DNA of 64,000 nucleotides from Maribellus luteus (lineage in GTDB: Bacteria > Bacteroidota > Bacteroidia > Bacteroidales > Prolixibacteraceae), in assembly GCF_003576475.1 (NCBI RefSeq), contig NZ_QWGR01000001.1, positions 248,001 through 312,000 of the forward strand, in the 5' to 3' direction. The notes beneath the pieces are model-generated. The model saw only the letters and a program-made list of their open reading frames with translations. It did no database searches and had not been told where the DNA came from. Within the stretch, counting starts at the first letter, position 1; each line of letters begins with the position of its first letter. Positions 8,892 to 17,932 of this stretch are shown one piece after another. Position numbers and translations under genes: made by a program.

Positions 8892-11663
8892 ATGAAACGG
8901 TCTACAATCATCAGCCTAAGTTTTTTCATTTTCTTTTTTCTGCTAAATGTTAGTTGTGAAAGAAGTCCTCAAAATCTAGTAACCGAAACAAAGTGTCAAT
9001 CAATAATTAATCCCATTGGGATTGATGTAAACCAGCCATCTTTTAGTTGGATTGTAGAAAGCACAGAAAGAGGTAAAAAGCAAATTGCTTATCAAATTCT
9101 TTTAGCAGACAATAAAGATGATATTAATCGAAATAGCGGCAATTACTGGGATTCCGGAAAGATTATTTCTGAGAAAAATCATTCTGTAATGTATCGTGGG
9201 AAAGCCCTGCAAAGTAATCAAACTTATTATTGGAAGGTCAGAATTTGGGATGAACAGGACGTTCCAACTGAATATAGCAAAACGACATTTTTTACAACTT
9301 CAATCCTCGATTCAGATGAATGGAAAGGCAAATGGATTGGTCGTGGAATAGCAAAAGCACCATTAAATGAAGAAGGTTTTTATCAGGAGAAAATTGAAGT
9401 TGATGCTGATGGTGATTCAATAAAATACAATGGCACTTCATTACTTCTTCGCAAAGAAATTCAGCTTGCAAAAACAGTCTCAAAAGCCTTAGTAAATGTG
9501 AGTGGACTTGGTTTTTACGAGTTCTCTATAAACGGGAAAAGAGTTGGCGACAGAGTACTGAATCCTGCAAAAACAAATTATACCCAGCTTGTTTTATTCG
9601 ATACTTATGAGGTTTCAGAACTTCTGGATAAAGGAGAAAATGTATTGGGTATTATGGTTGGAAATGGCTGGTTCGACCCGATTCCAAAATGGTGGAGCTG
9701 GCGGATGCAATGGTTCGGCGAAAAACAGGCAATGTTGAATATGCACATTACTTATAAAGATGGCAGCACCGAAGTTATTACTACCGATAATACATGGAAA
9801 ATAGCAGATGGTCCGATACGCCATCACTGTATTTATGATGGCGAAACTTATGATGCCACAAAAGAAATAGCCGATTGGGGCAAGCCTGGTTTTGACGATT
9901 CGAAATGGGAATCAGCAAAAAATGTAGAGGCTCCTAAAGGAAAATTTACAGCCCAAATAATGCCAGCAATTAAACGTGTAGAAACCATAAAACCTCTTTC
10001 AGTTACGTATCCGAACGACAGTATTTCTGTTGTGAATTTCGGGCAGAATTTTTCCGGTTGGGTCAGGATAAAAGTAAGAACAGAAAGAGGACAGAAAACA
10101 ATAATCCGGTTTGCTGAAAATAGTAAAGATGGCATGATTGATACAAAAAGCAATGATAAAGCTGTTACAACTGATACCTATATTGCCAAAGGCGAAAAAG
10201 AAGAAATTTTCGAACCGCGTTTTACGTATCACGGATTCCAATATGTTGAAGTTAGTGGCTTGCCGTATCAATTAGAAGCAGAAGATATTGAGGCGGTTGT
10301 GGTTCATTCGGCTGTTGAGCAAACCGGTTCGTTCGAATGTAGCAATGAGCAAATAAACAACATCCACAAGGCCGTGTTGTGGTCATACAGGTCAAATCTG
10401 ATGGGCTACCCAACCGACTGCCCGCAGCGCGAAGAAAGGCTTGGTTGGATTGGTGATGCACATGTGGTTGCAGAAGCCGGGATTTATAATTTTGAAGTCA
10501 ACCAGTTTTATAACAAATGGCTGGATGACATCCGTGTTAATCAGGATAAAAACAACGGCTATATTCCTTACATAGCGCCCCGCCCGATTTCAAATGGCGA
10601 TCCTGCATTTTCGTGGAGTAGTGGTTATCATCTTATTGCCTGGTACCATTACCTGTATTATGGCGATAAAAAAATTCTGGAAGAAAATTATGAGGCAATG
10701 AAAAAATATGTGGATTATCTTTCGACATTGGCCGACAAATATATTCTTCCAAATGATAAATACGGCGATTGGGTTTCTCCTCTTGATGGATGGAAACGGG
10801 GAACTCCGGCGTCAATTTCAACCGGATATTATTATTATAATTCTTCTATTGTAGCAAAAGCCGCTAAAATATTAGGGAACAATGAAGATTCTAAAACATA
10901 TGGAACTCTTTCTGAAAATATAAAAACAGCTTTTTATCAGCATTTTTACAATGCTGAAACAAAGAATTATGAAGAGGGAAGCCAGTTTTCAAATTCGTTT
11001 GCGTTGTTTCTTGGGCTTGTTCCTGAAAGTGAAAAAGAAGCTGTTTTAAACAACCTGGTGAACGATATTGTAAATACACACGATACACATCTAACGACAG
11101 GCATTCTTGGAACAAAATATTTAATGGAACTGTTGTCGCGCGAGGGCAGGAGCGATGTTGCCTGGGCGCTGGCTACCCAAACAACTTTTCCAAGTTGGAT
11201 TGATATGCTCAAAGACCGGACTACGCTGTCTGAAAAATGGGATAAAAGCGGGTCAAGCAATCATGTTATGTTGGGCAGTATCGATTCCTGGTTTTATCAA
11301 ACATTGGCTGGTATTCAGGTGCAGGAAGATGCTCCCGGTTTTAGTGAGTTTGTTATTAAGCCTTTTATGCCTGAAGATTTATCATGGGTGAAAGCATCGG
11401 TGAAAACAGTAAAAGGTACCGTAAAATCAGAATGGAGCATAAAAAATGGGAATTATCATCTTAACATTCAGGTTCCTTTTGGTAGCGAAGCTATTGTATA
11501 TATCATTGGAGATAATCCGGATAATATAAGTGAAAGTGGACATCCTGTTGAGCAGGCAGAAAATGTCGAATTTCTATGGAAAGAAGATAATTATACTGTT
11601 TTCAAGGTCGGTTCAGGAGAGTACAGCTTTGGTTCCTCCTCCGCATATAAAAATATAAAATGA
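8892..11663 (+). CDS. GH78 alpha-L-rhamnosidase, lipoprotein
   Basis: The 923-residue protein has a lipoprotein signal (hydrophobic 7-22 ending NVSCER, lipid on Cys24). Domains in order are an Ig-like N-terminal domain (ETKCQSIINPIGIDV onward), the Bac_rhamnosid_N and concanavalin-like domains (about 150-470), the (alpha/alpha)6 catalytic domain, and a C-terminal beta-domain starting near residue 820. The motif DCPQREERLGWIGDA (from D509) is the GH78 signature and holds the general acid glutamate. LSEKWDKSGSSNHVMLGS is the later conserved block. GH78 enzymes are inverting and cleave terminal alpha-L-rhamnose. Length and motifs are full, so it should be active, probably tethered to the outer membrane. 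Confidence 0.93.
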   Translation: MKRSTIISLSFFIFFFLLNVSCERSPQNLVTETKCQSIINPIGIDVNQPSFSWIVESTERGKKQIAYQILLADNKDDINRNSGNYWDSGKIISEKNHSVMYRGKALQSNQTYYWKVRIWDEQDVPTEYSKTTFFTTSILDSDEWKGKWIGRGIAKAPLNEEGFYQEKIEVDADGDSIKYNGTSLLLRKEIQLAKTVSKALVNVSGLGFYEFSINGKRVGDRVLNPAKTNYTQLVLFDTYEVSELLDKGENVLGIMVGNGWFDPIPKWWSWRMQWFGEKQAMLNMHITYKDGSTEVITTDNTWKIADGPIRHHCIYDGETYDATKEIADWGKPGFDDSKWESAKNVEAPKGKFTAQIMPAIKRVETIKPLSVTYPNDSISVVNFGQNFSGWVRIKVRTERGQKTIIRFAENSKDGMIDTKSNDKAVTTDTYIAKGEKEEIFEPRFTYHGFQYVEVSGLPYQLEAEDIEAVVVHSAVEQTGSFECSNEQINNIHKAVLWSYRSNLMGYPTDCPQREERLGWIGDAHVVAEAGIYNFEVNQFYNKWLDDIRVNQDKNNGYIPYIAPRPISNGDPAFSWSSGYHLIAWYHYLYYGDKKILEENYEAMKKYVDYLSTLADKYILPNDKYGDWVSPLDGWKRGTPASISTGYYYYNSSIVAKAAKILGNNEDSKTYGTLSENIKTAFYQHFYNAETKNYEEGSQFSNSFALFLGLVPESEKEAVLNNLVNDIVNTHDTHLTTGILGTKYLMELLSREGRSDVAWALATQTTFPSWIDMLKDRTTLSEKWDKSGSSNHVMLGSIDSWFYQTLAGIQVQEDAPGFSEFVIKPFMPEDLSWVKASVKTVKGTVKSEWSIKNGNYHLNIQVPFGSEAIVYIIGDNPDNISESGHPVEQAENVEFLWKEDNYTVFKVGSGEYSFGSSSAYKNIK

Positions 11664-11687
11664 AATTATTAGTGTAACTAAACTAAC

Positions 11688-14600
11688 ATGAATATAACTA
11701 AACCCAAAATATTAATACTGTTTGCGATAATACTTGCGTCACAGATTCTTTCTTGCGTTCAACAAGAAAAACAGCCTGTTGATTATGTCGATCCTTTTAT
11801 TTGTACGCAAGACGATCACGGTCATTGGCACCCTTCGGCATTGGCTCCGTTTGGTTTGGTTAAATTGGGACCAGATACTTACCCTGGAAGTTTAAAAGCT
11901 GATGGCGATTTCGGAAAATCGGGCTATAATTATTCAGATGATATGGTGCGTGGATTTTCGCATTCACACAAAGGTAGTTCTGGTGGTGGCCCCATATGCG
12001 ACCGTGCCGGAAGGTTATCAATTATGCCTTTTACCAAAACGCCAACTTCTGAATTTCTTTCAAATCCTCTGGCTTCAATCGATAAGAGAACGGAAAAAGC
12101 AAGTCCGGGGTACTACTCCGTTAATTTTGCCGACCGCGAAATCATTGCCGAGCTTACTGCTTCTACTCATGTTGGTTTTCATAAATACATTTTTGAAGAA
12201 GGAAAGAATGCGCAAATTTTCCTGAATGAAGGTAACAAAGAACGCAGTGCATACATTTCAGTAAAAAAGGTGAATGATTACCGTCTGGAAGGTTACCTGG
12301 CATATTACGCAGGGATTTATTTTACCGTTGAATTTAATCAGCCAATAACTTCTTTTAAAACATGGGACGGGAAAAAACTGGAACAGCATTCTGCCATTGA
12401 TAAACAAAATGATGGTGGTGTTGTGTGCGATTTTGGAGACCTGAAAGGGGAAGCTCTTTTAATAAAAGTTGGCTTGTCGTTGACCGGTAACGAGGCTGCT
12501 CAGGAAAACCTATTGGCGGAATGCCCTGATTGGAATTTCAATAAAATAAAAAGACAAACTTCTGATTTGTGGAATAAGCAATTGAGTGCAATTACTGTAG
12601 AAGGTAAGAATGAGGAAGACAAAACCATTTTTTATACGGCATTGTATCACTCTTGTTTTCTCCCAATTATTCAGTCTGATGTGGATGGTAATTATAGGGG
12701 CATTGATAGAGAAGTTCATAAAGCTGAAGGTTATAAGCATTATAATGGTTATGCGTTTTGGGATTCGTTCCGGTCAAAATATCCGCTTTACAGTCTTTTT
12801 GCTCCTGATGTTTACAGGGATATTGTAAAGTCCTTGCGCGATATGTATTTCCAGGCAGGCGACTGGAGTCCATTCCCGGAAAGTACGCACAAACCACATA
12901 GCAGTGGGTTTTTAGTAAGAGGAAAGACCGGAGGATTGGCACATAGTTCGTGCCGCCACGAGCACATGCTGATGGTAATGACTGATGCCTATTTTAAAAA
13001 CTTATTCGATATCGAACTTGAGACGGTTTATCCGCATATCCGTAAAGAAACCATGTTGCAGATGCCGGAAAAGTATGACGAAATAGGATATATTCCTGCT
13101 CGTCCTGACCAAACCGGTGAATACAGTTGGGATAGCTGGAGTGTGGCACAATTAGCAAAAGAACTGGGGAATGAGGACGATTATAAGTATTTCATGAAAC
13201 GCTCGGAATATTGGCGAAATACCTGGGATCCGTCCATCAAATTTTTCAGGGCAAGAGCCGCTGATGGTTCCTGGCTCGATTTTCCTGAAGATCGCACTAT
13301 AAACCGGGAAAAATACACCTATGAAGGAACAAAATGGCAATTCAGATGGAATGTATTACACGATGTTGATGCCATGATTGATTTATTCGAGGGCAAAGAA
13401 AATTTTGTGGATTCGTTAAACTATTTTTTTGAAAATGATTTATATACAGCAGGAAATCAAATTGATTTGCACATTCCCTTCCTGTACAATTTCGCTGGAG
13501 CCCCCTGGCTAACCCAAAAGTGGGTGCATAAAATATTAAAAGAGCCAATGGTGCAGCTTTATGCGACACATGGTTTTTTTCCGGAACCAATTTACAGCCG
13601 CATTTACAAAGCTACTCCCGATGGGTATTTGCAGGAAATGGATTGCGATTATGGTTGTATGGCATCGTGGTATAATATGAGCGCGATGGGTTTGTTTCAG
13701 GTTTGTCCCGGAGATCCGGTTTACCAGATCAGCTCCCCGATTTTTGATAAGATAACAATTCAGGCTGACCCGAAAGTGAAGGATGGAAAAGCATTTGTCA
13801 TCAAGGCTAAAAACCTCAGTAAAGACAATCATTTTATTCAGTCGGCAACCTTAAATGGAGAACCAATTAACCGCTGTTGGATCAAACATGATGAAATTGC
13901 AAAAGGTGGAGAGCTGGTTCTTGAAATGGGACCGGAACCAAATAAGCTGTGGGGAACAGATGACAATACTGACTTATCTTCAATCAAAGAACTAAATAAG
14001 GCAAATATAAATCATCAAAACCTGATGGTCTATTATGACGATGATGGAAAAGAACAGCCGATTAAAAGTAGTAAGGACTGGGAAAAACGTAAAGAACATA
14101 TTCTAAAGGGAATGCAAGAGGCAATGGGACCTTTGCCGGTAATCGATAAAAATACTCCGGAACTGGATGTAAAAATACATGAGACAGTTAAAACGGATTT
14201 GTTTGAACGTCGTAAAATTTCTTTACAGGTTGAAGAAGACCACCGGCTTTATGCATACCTGTATGTTCCTGCAATTCTTGGAGAGGGAGAAAAGCTCGCG
14301 GCTATGTTGGTTTGCCATTCAACACATAAGCAAGGTAAAGATGTTACAGCGGGTTTAACTTCAAAAAAGAATCGTTCGTGTGCCTTGGAACTTGCCCGTC
14401 GCGGGTATGTAGTAATAGCTCCTGACTACCCCTCCTTTGGCGATGATTCAACCTATAATTTTGCGACCGATCAGTACATTTCGGGGAGTATGAAGGGGAT
14501 TTATAACCATATGCGCTGCGCAGACTATTTATCTTCTTTGGATTTTGTAGATGAAAACAGGCTTGGTGTTATTGGTCATTCTTTGGGGGGGCATAACAGC

Positions 14601-15035
14601 ATGTTTGTTGCTGCTTTCGATCAGCGTTTTAAAGCTATTGTTGCCAGTTGTGGATGGACACCTTTTCATAATTATTACAATGGCAACATTGAAGGATGGA
14701 CATCGGATGTATATATGCCGTTATTAAGCGATGTATATCAGCTTGATCCTGATCTGGTTCCGTTTGATTTTTATGAAGTTGTTGGGGCATTGGCTCCCCG
14801 CGCCTTTTTTTCGAATTCCCCGATTCATGACAGTAATTTTGAGGTTCAGGGAGTGAAAAATGCCATTACTGAAGCCCGAAAAGTGTATGCCTTATATGGA
14901 GCAGAACAAAAGCTTCAGGTGCGTTATCCGGATGATAAACATGATTTTCCGGAACAAGTTCGTGCTGAAGCTTATAATTTTTTAGACCAGGTTCTTGAAC
15001 ATGTGCCGGTTGTTACTCAATTGGTTGATTATTAA
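11688..15035 (+). CDS. GH92 alpha-mannosidase-like domain fused to an alpha/beta-hydrolase esterase, lipoprotein
   Basis: At 1115 residues this is some 350 longer than a usual GH92. A lipoprotein signal (lipid Cys23, ILSCVQ) is followed by the GH92 N-domain (VDYVDPFICTQDDHGH) and catalytic domain. E546 in YEGTKWQFRW matches the family general acid, and D652/D654 in MDCDYGCMASWY match the catalytic Asp-x-Asp pair. GH92 enzymes are calcium-dependent exo-alpha-mannosidases. After LEMGPEPNKLWG (about residue 750) comes a second enzyme: an alpha/beta-hydrolase of the acetyl-xylan-esterase/dienelactone-hydrolase type with GHSLGGH (S965), IHDSNF (D1048) and DDKHDFP (H1085), a complete triad. The frame is continuous, so the fusion is real unless there is an assembly error. 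It probably deacylates and demannosylates the same side chain. Confidence 0.9.
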   Translation: MNITKPKILILFAIILASQILSCVQQEKQPVDYVDPFICTQDDHGHWHPSALAPFGLVKLGPDTYPGSLKADGDFGKSGYNYSDDMVRGFSHSHKGSSGGGPICDRAGRLSIMPFTKTPTSEFLSNPLASIDKRTEKASPGYYSVNFADREIIAELTASTHVGFHKYIFEEGKNAQIFLNEGNKERSAYISVKKVNDYRLEGYLAYYAGIYFTVEFNQPITSFKTWDGKKLEQHSAIDKQNDGGVVCDFGDLKGEALLIKVGLSLTGNEAAQENLLAECPDWNFNKIKRQTSDLWNKQLSAITVEGKNEEDKTIFYTALYHSCFLPIIQSDVDGNYRGIDREVHKAEGYKHYNGYAFWDSFRSKYPLYSLFAPDVYRDIVKSLRDMYFQAGDWSPFPESTHKPHSSGFLVRGKTGGLAHSSCRHEHMLMVMTDAYFKNLFDIELETVYPHIRKETMLQMPEKYDEIGYIPARPDQTGEYSWDSWSVAQLAKELGNEDDYKYFMKRSEYWRNTWDPSIKFFRARAADGSWLDFPEDRTINREKYTYEGTKWQFRWNVLHDVDAMIDLFEGKENFVDSLNYFFENDLYTAGNQIDLHIPFLYNFAGAPWLTQKWVHKILKEPMVQLYATHGFFPEPIYSRIYKATPDGYLQEMDCDYGCMASWYNMSAMGLFQVCPGDPVYQISSPIFDKITIQADPKVKDGKAFVIKAKNLSKDNHFIQSATLNGEPINRCWIKHDEIAKGGELVLEMGPEPNKLWGTDDNTDLSSIKELNKANINHQNLMVYYDDDGKEQPIKSSKDWEKRKEHILKGMQEAMGPLPVIDKNTPELDVKIHETVKTDLFERRKISLQVEEDHRLYAYLYVPAILGEGEKLAAMLVCHSTHKQGKDVTAGLTSKKNRSCALELARRGYVVIAPDYPSFGDDSTYNFATDQYISGSMKGIYNHMRCADYLSSLDFVDENRLGVIGHSLGGHNSMFVAAFDQRFKAIVASCGWTPFHNYYNGNIEGWTSDVYMPLLSDVYQLDPDLVPFDFYEVVGALAPRAFFSNSPIHDSNFEVQGVKNAITEARKVYALYGAEQKLQVRYPDDKHDFPEQVRAEAYNFLDQVLEHVPVVTQLVDY

Positions 15036-15121
15036 AGTACACATATAAGTAAGAAAATCATTATACATCAATAGAAATATAAAAGTACGATTCTTTAAAA
15101 ACTAAAATCGGAGGATAACTA

Positions 15122-17818
15122 ATGAGGTATATCTTTTTACTGGTCGTTAATCTGACTATAATTACTGCAGTAGCGCAAATACATAAAATTGAGACGCCTG
15201 AAAGTGGAATGCAAAATACTATCGCGTTTGATGGAAAAGAATTAAGGATTGATCAGTCGGCTTTCCTGTCTCAGCACGATATTGTTTATCGGTCGCCAGC
15301 CACCGAAGGTTACAATGGTTTCCCCATCGGTAACGGAGATTTAGGTGCCATGAGCTGGACTCCGGCTGATCGGATTCATTTTCAGATAAATAAAACCAAT
15401 ACCTGGGACGATGCGCCTGATGGGATGTTCAGTCCGTGGGAAGACCGGAATAATCCTGAAAAATCGGAGATGTTTACTTCTTTAAGAAGTTGTGGACAAT
15501 TGATGATTGAACCTGGATTACCAGCATTCGACTGGATGTATCTTGAAGATTTTGAAGGGCGGCTTTCATTGGCTGATGCAGAGGCATCGTGGAAAGCAGA
15601 AGGTCCGTTGGGTAAAATCGAATGCCGTTCGTTTGTTGCCGGAGGTGATATTCCGGTAATGGTGGTTCATTATGAAGATGAGCTGAGCGAAGCTGTTGAA
15701 CGGCGGGTAAAATTGGCACGTTGGGGAAGCCGGGTGTTTGAACACTGGTATCAGTTTTTTAGGCGCGATTTTCATTTGGGAAATGAAGGAACTGAAGTTG
15801 GGAACGAAGGCGACGAAATCTGGATAATACAACCAACCCGCAGTCTGAAGTTTGCCATGGCAGCAAAACTTGTGGGGCAAAATATAACAGCACAAAAGTT
15901 TAACAACCGCGAAGCTGGTTATGTGATGAATCCCGGGAATAATTGTTCATTTGATGTATTTATTTCGGTGGTGACCAGCGAAGAGGCTGACGACCCGCTG
16001 GCAAAAGCCCGTGAAAATGTACGGGCAGCAGCAGAAGCCAGTGCTGGGAAAATGTATGCGGAACATAAAGAAAGGTGGGCTGATTTTTGGGCGAAAAGTT
16101 TTATCGACATTCCTGATGATTACATTGAAAACCTTTGGTATATGAACCTTTACCAGGTTGGTTCTTCTGCCCGGGGCGATTATCCTCCACATTTTATCAA
16201 CAGCATCTGGTCGTGGAACCGAGACGTGCGCCCCTGGAACCATTACTACCAGTGGAACCAGCAAATTTATACCTGGCCGTTGCATACATCGGGGCATCCT
16301 GAGCTGATGATGCCTTACGCAAAATGGAAACGAGAAGGATTGGAAAAGGCAATTAAAACCGCAAAGCTGGCACACGGCGTTGATGGGGCTTTTTACAGCG
16401 ATGTATCCGACCGGCACGGAAATCAGGGAGTGGGAGAAGGAGCAAGTGAAGTAAGCAACAGTTTTGGTTCGTCGGGACTGATGGCAATGGATCTTTGGCG
16501 TCATTATCAATACACGCTCGATGATGAGTATCTGAAAGAATACGGCTACCCGGTAATGAGGGAGGTAGTACGTTTATATACCAATATCCTTCAGAAAGAA
16601 GACGATGGAATGTACCATATTCCGAAGGCACTGCCGTTTGAGTCTCCCAAAGACCGTCTCAGCAAAAATACAACCAATGATTTGGCTTCCATCAGAAATT
16701 TGTTTCCTGCATTTGTAGAGGCATCCAAAAAACTAAAACAGGACAAGCAACTTCGTTTAAAAGCACAGGAAATGGTTGCCAATCTTGCTCCTTTTGTTTT
16801 AACCACCATTCCTAAAGAAGCCAAACCCTGGGGGCCTGTTAATGTTGGAGATACAATAATTGCCTATGGTACCAGATTGAGAACCGGAGAACCCGGAGAA
16901 CCCTGGGTAACCCGCCCTTATTGGTTGCCAAATGCTCCAATCGAAATGCCTTGTAGTTTCCATCCGATAAATGCGCAGCTATCGCCGGTATTTCCGGCCA
17001 ACCTTATTACATTGGATGATAAAGGAACTCCGCTTTTTAATGCCTGCCGCAACATGGCTTTAAGTTTCGATCCGCTACCAAATAACGGGCATTCGCTTAT
17101 TCCGATTAGTTATGCTCGTTTGGGAATGAGTGAATTTTTGCCCGATCTGCTGGAACGATGGGTCGATGAATTCCAACTCTTTTCACAAGGGCACTTTTGT
17201 TACTTTAAACGTGACTTTATCGATTATGTCGAAAAAGGGATGCACGATGAATTGTACAGTTCAGCCGAACATACAATCAGGGGATTGACCAATAATGTCA
17301 GGGTTATGTTTAACGACCCGGAAGAAAAAATAGGCCTGTTGCGACAGCCCTTTGCACATATGGCTCTTGAACCGGGGTCTGTACTGGAAGCCGCAATCAA
17401 TGAGATGTTGTTACAAAGCCACGGTGGCAAAATCCGTGTTTTTCCGGCAGTTCCTGAAGATTGGACAAGTCGTTTTAAATTACATGCACGAGGTGGTTTC
17501 GAGGTGATTTCGGAGCGTGCCGGCGGAGAAGTCAAATACATTGTTGTTAAAAGTTTAAAAGGTCAAAACTGCCGTGTTGTAAATCCGTGGGACGATGGTC
17601 AGGAAGTGCGGGTAAGACAGGTTGGTTCAACTAAAAATCTGTTCAAAAAAACGGAGGTAAACGAATTGACCTTTAAAACAGAGGCAGGAAAAACCTACAT
17701 TATTGATCGAGTAAATAAACCAGTTTCTTCATTTGAGCTTCAGGTGATTAGTGGTATCAAAAACATGGATGCAAAGATAAAGGGACGTGCGCGTATTGGC
17801 ATCCCGCGACAATTCTAA
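15122..17818 (+). CDS. DUF5703 / GH95-like six-hairpin glycosidase, secreted
   Basis: The 898-residue protein has a signal peptide (1-18, ending AVAQ). The N-terminal domain shows NGFPIGNGDLGAMSW and INKTNTWDD, the pattern of the DUF5703 domain found at the front of GH95-like proteins. The middle is an alpha-helical, aromatic-rich barrel. The C-terminus has MLLQSHGGKIRVFPAVPEDW and RGGFEVISE, matching the GH95 tail. The usual LNIN catalytic block of GH95 is not recognisable, so activity and linkage are open. A GGAGG site seven bases upstream supports the ATG at 15122. It is the second six-hairpin enzyme of this type in the locus, and it sits between the two GH92 genes. Confidence 0.75.
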   Translation: MRYIFLLVVNLTIITAVAQIHKIETPESGMQNTIAFDGKELRIDQSAFLSQHDIVYRSPATEGYNGFPIGNGDLGAMSWTPADRIHFQINKTNTWDDAPDGMFSPWEDRNNPEKSEMFTSLRSCGQLMIEPGLPAFDWMYLEDFEGRLSLADAEASWKAEGPLGKIECRSFVAGGDIPVMVVHYEDELSEAVERRVKLARWGSRVFEHWYQFFRRDFHLGNEGTEVGNEGDEIWIIQPTRSLKFAMAAKLVGQNITAQKFNNREAGYVMNPGNNCSFDVFISVVTSEEADDPLAKARENVRAAAEASAGKMYAEHKERWADFWAKSFIDIPDDYIENLWYMNLYQVGSSARGDYPPHFINSIWSWNRDVRPWNHYYQWNQQIYTWPLHTSGHPELMMPYAKWKREGLEKAIKTAKLAHGVDGAFYSDVSDRHGNQGVGEGASEVSNSFGSSGLMAMDLWRHYQYTLDDEYLKEYGYPVMREVVRLYTNILQKEDDGMYHIPKALPFESPKDRLSKNTTNDLASIRNLFPAFVEASKKLKQDKQLRLKAQEMVANLAPFVLTTIPKEAKPWGPVNVGDTIIAYGTRLRTGEPGEPWVTRPYWLPNAPIEMPCSFHPINAQLSPVFPANLITLDDKGTPLFNACRNMALSFDPLPNNGHSLIPISYARLGMSEFLPDLLERWVDEFQLFSQGHFCYFKRDFIDYVEKGMHDELYSSAEHTIRGLTNNVRVMFNDPEEKIGLLRQPFAHMALEPGSVLEAAINEMLLQSHGGKIRVFPAVPEDWTSRFKLHARGGFEVISERAGGEVKYIVVKSLKGQNCRVVNPWDDGQEVRVRQVGSTKNLFKKTEVNELTFKTEAGKTYIIDRVNKPVSSFELQVISGIKNMDAKIKGRARIGIPRQF

Positions 17819-17932
17819 TTAAATCCTTTTAGTATAAGAAAGATTTTATATAAAACAATCCACAAGAGCAAAAGCTCATACAAAACGAAAATGTATACGC
17901 ATGAAAATATCAACCTATTATCAGAATGAAAC

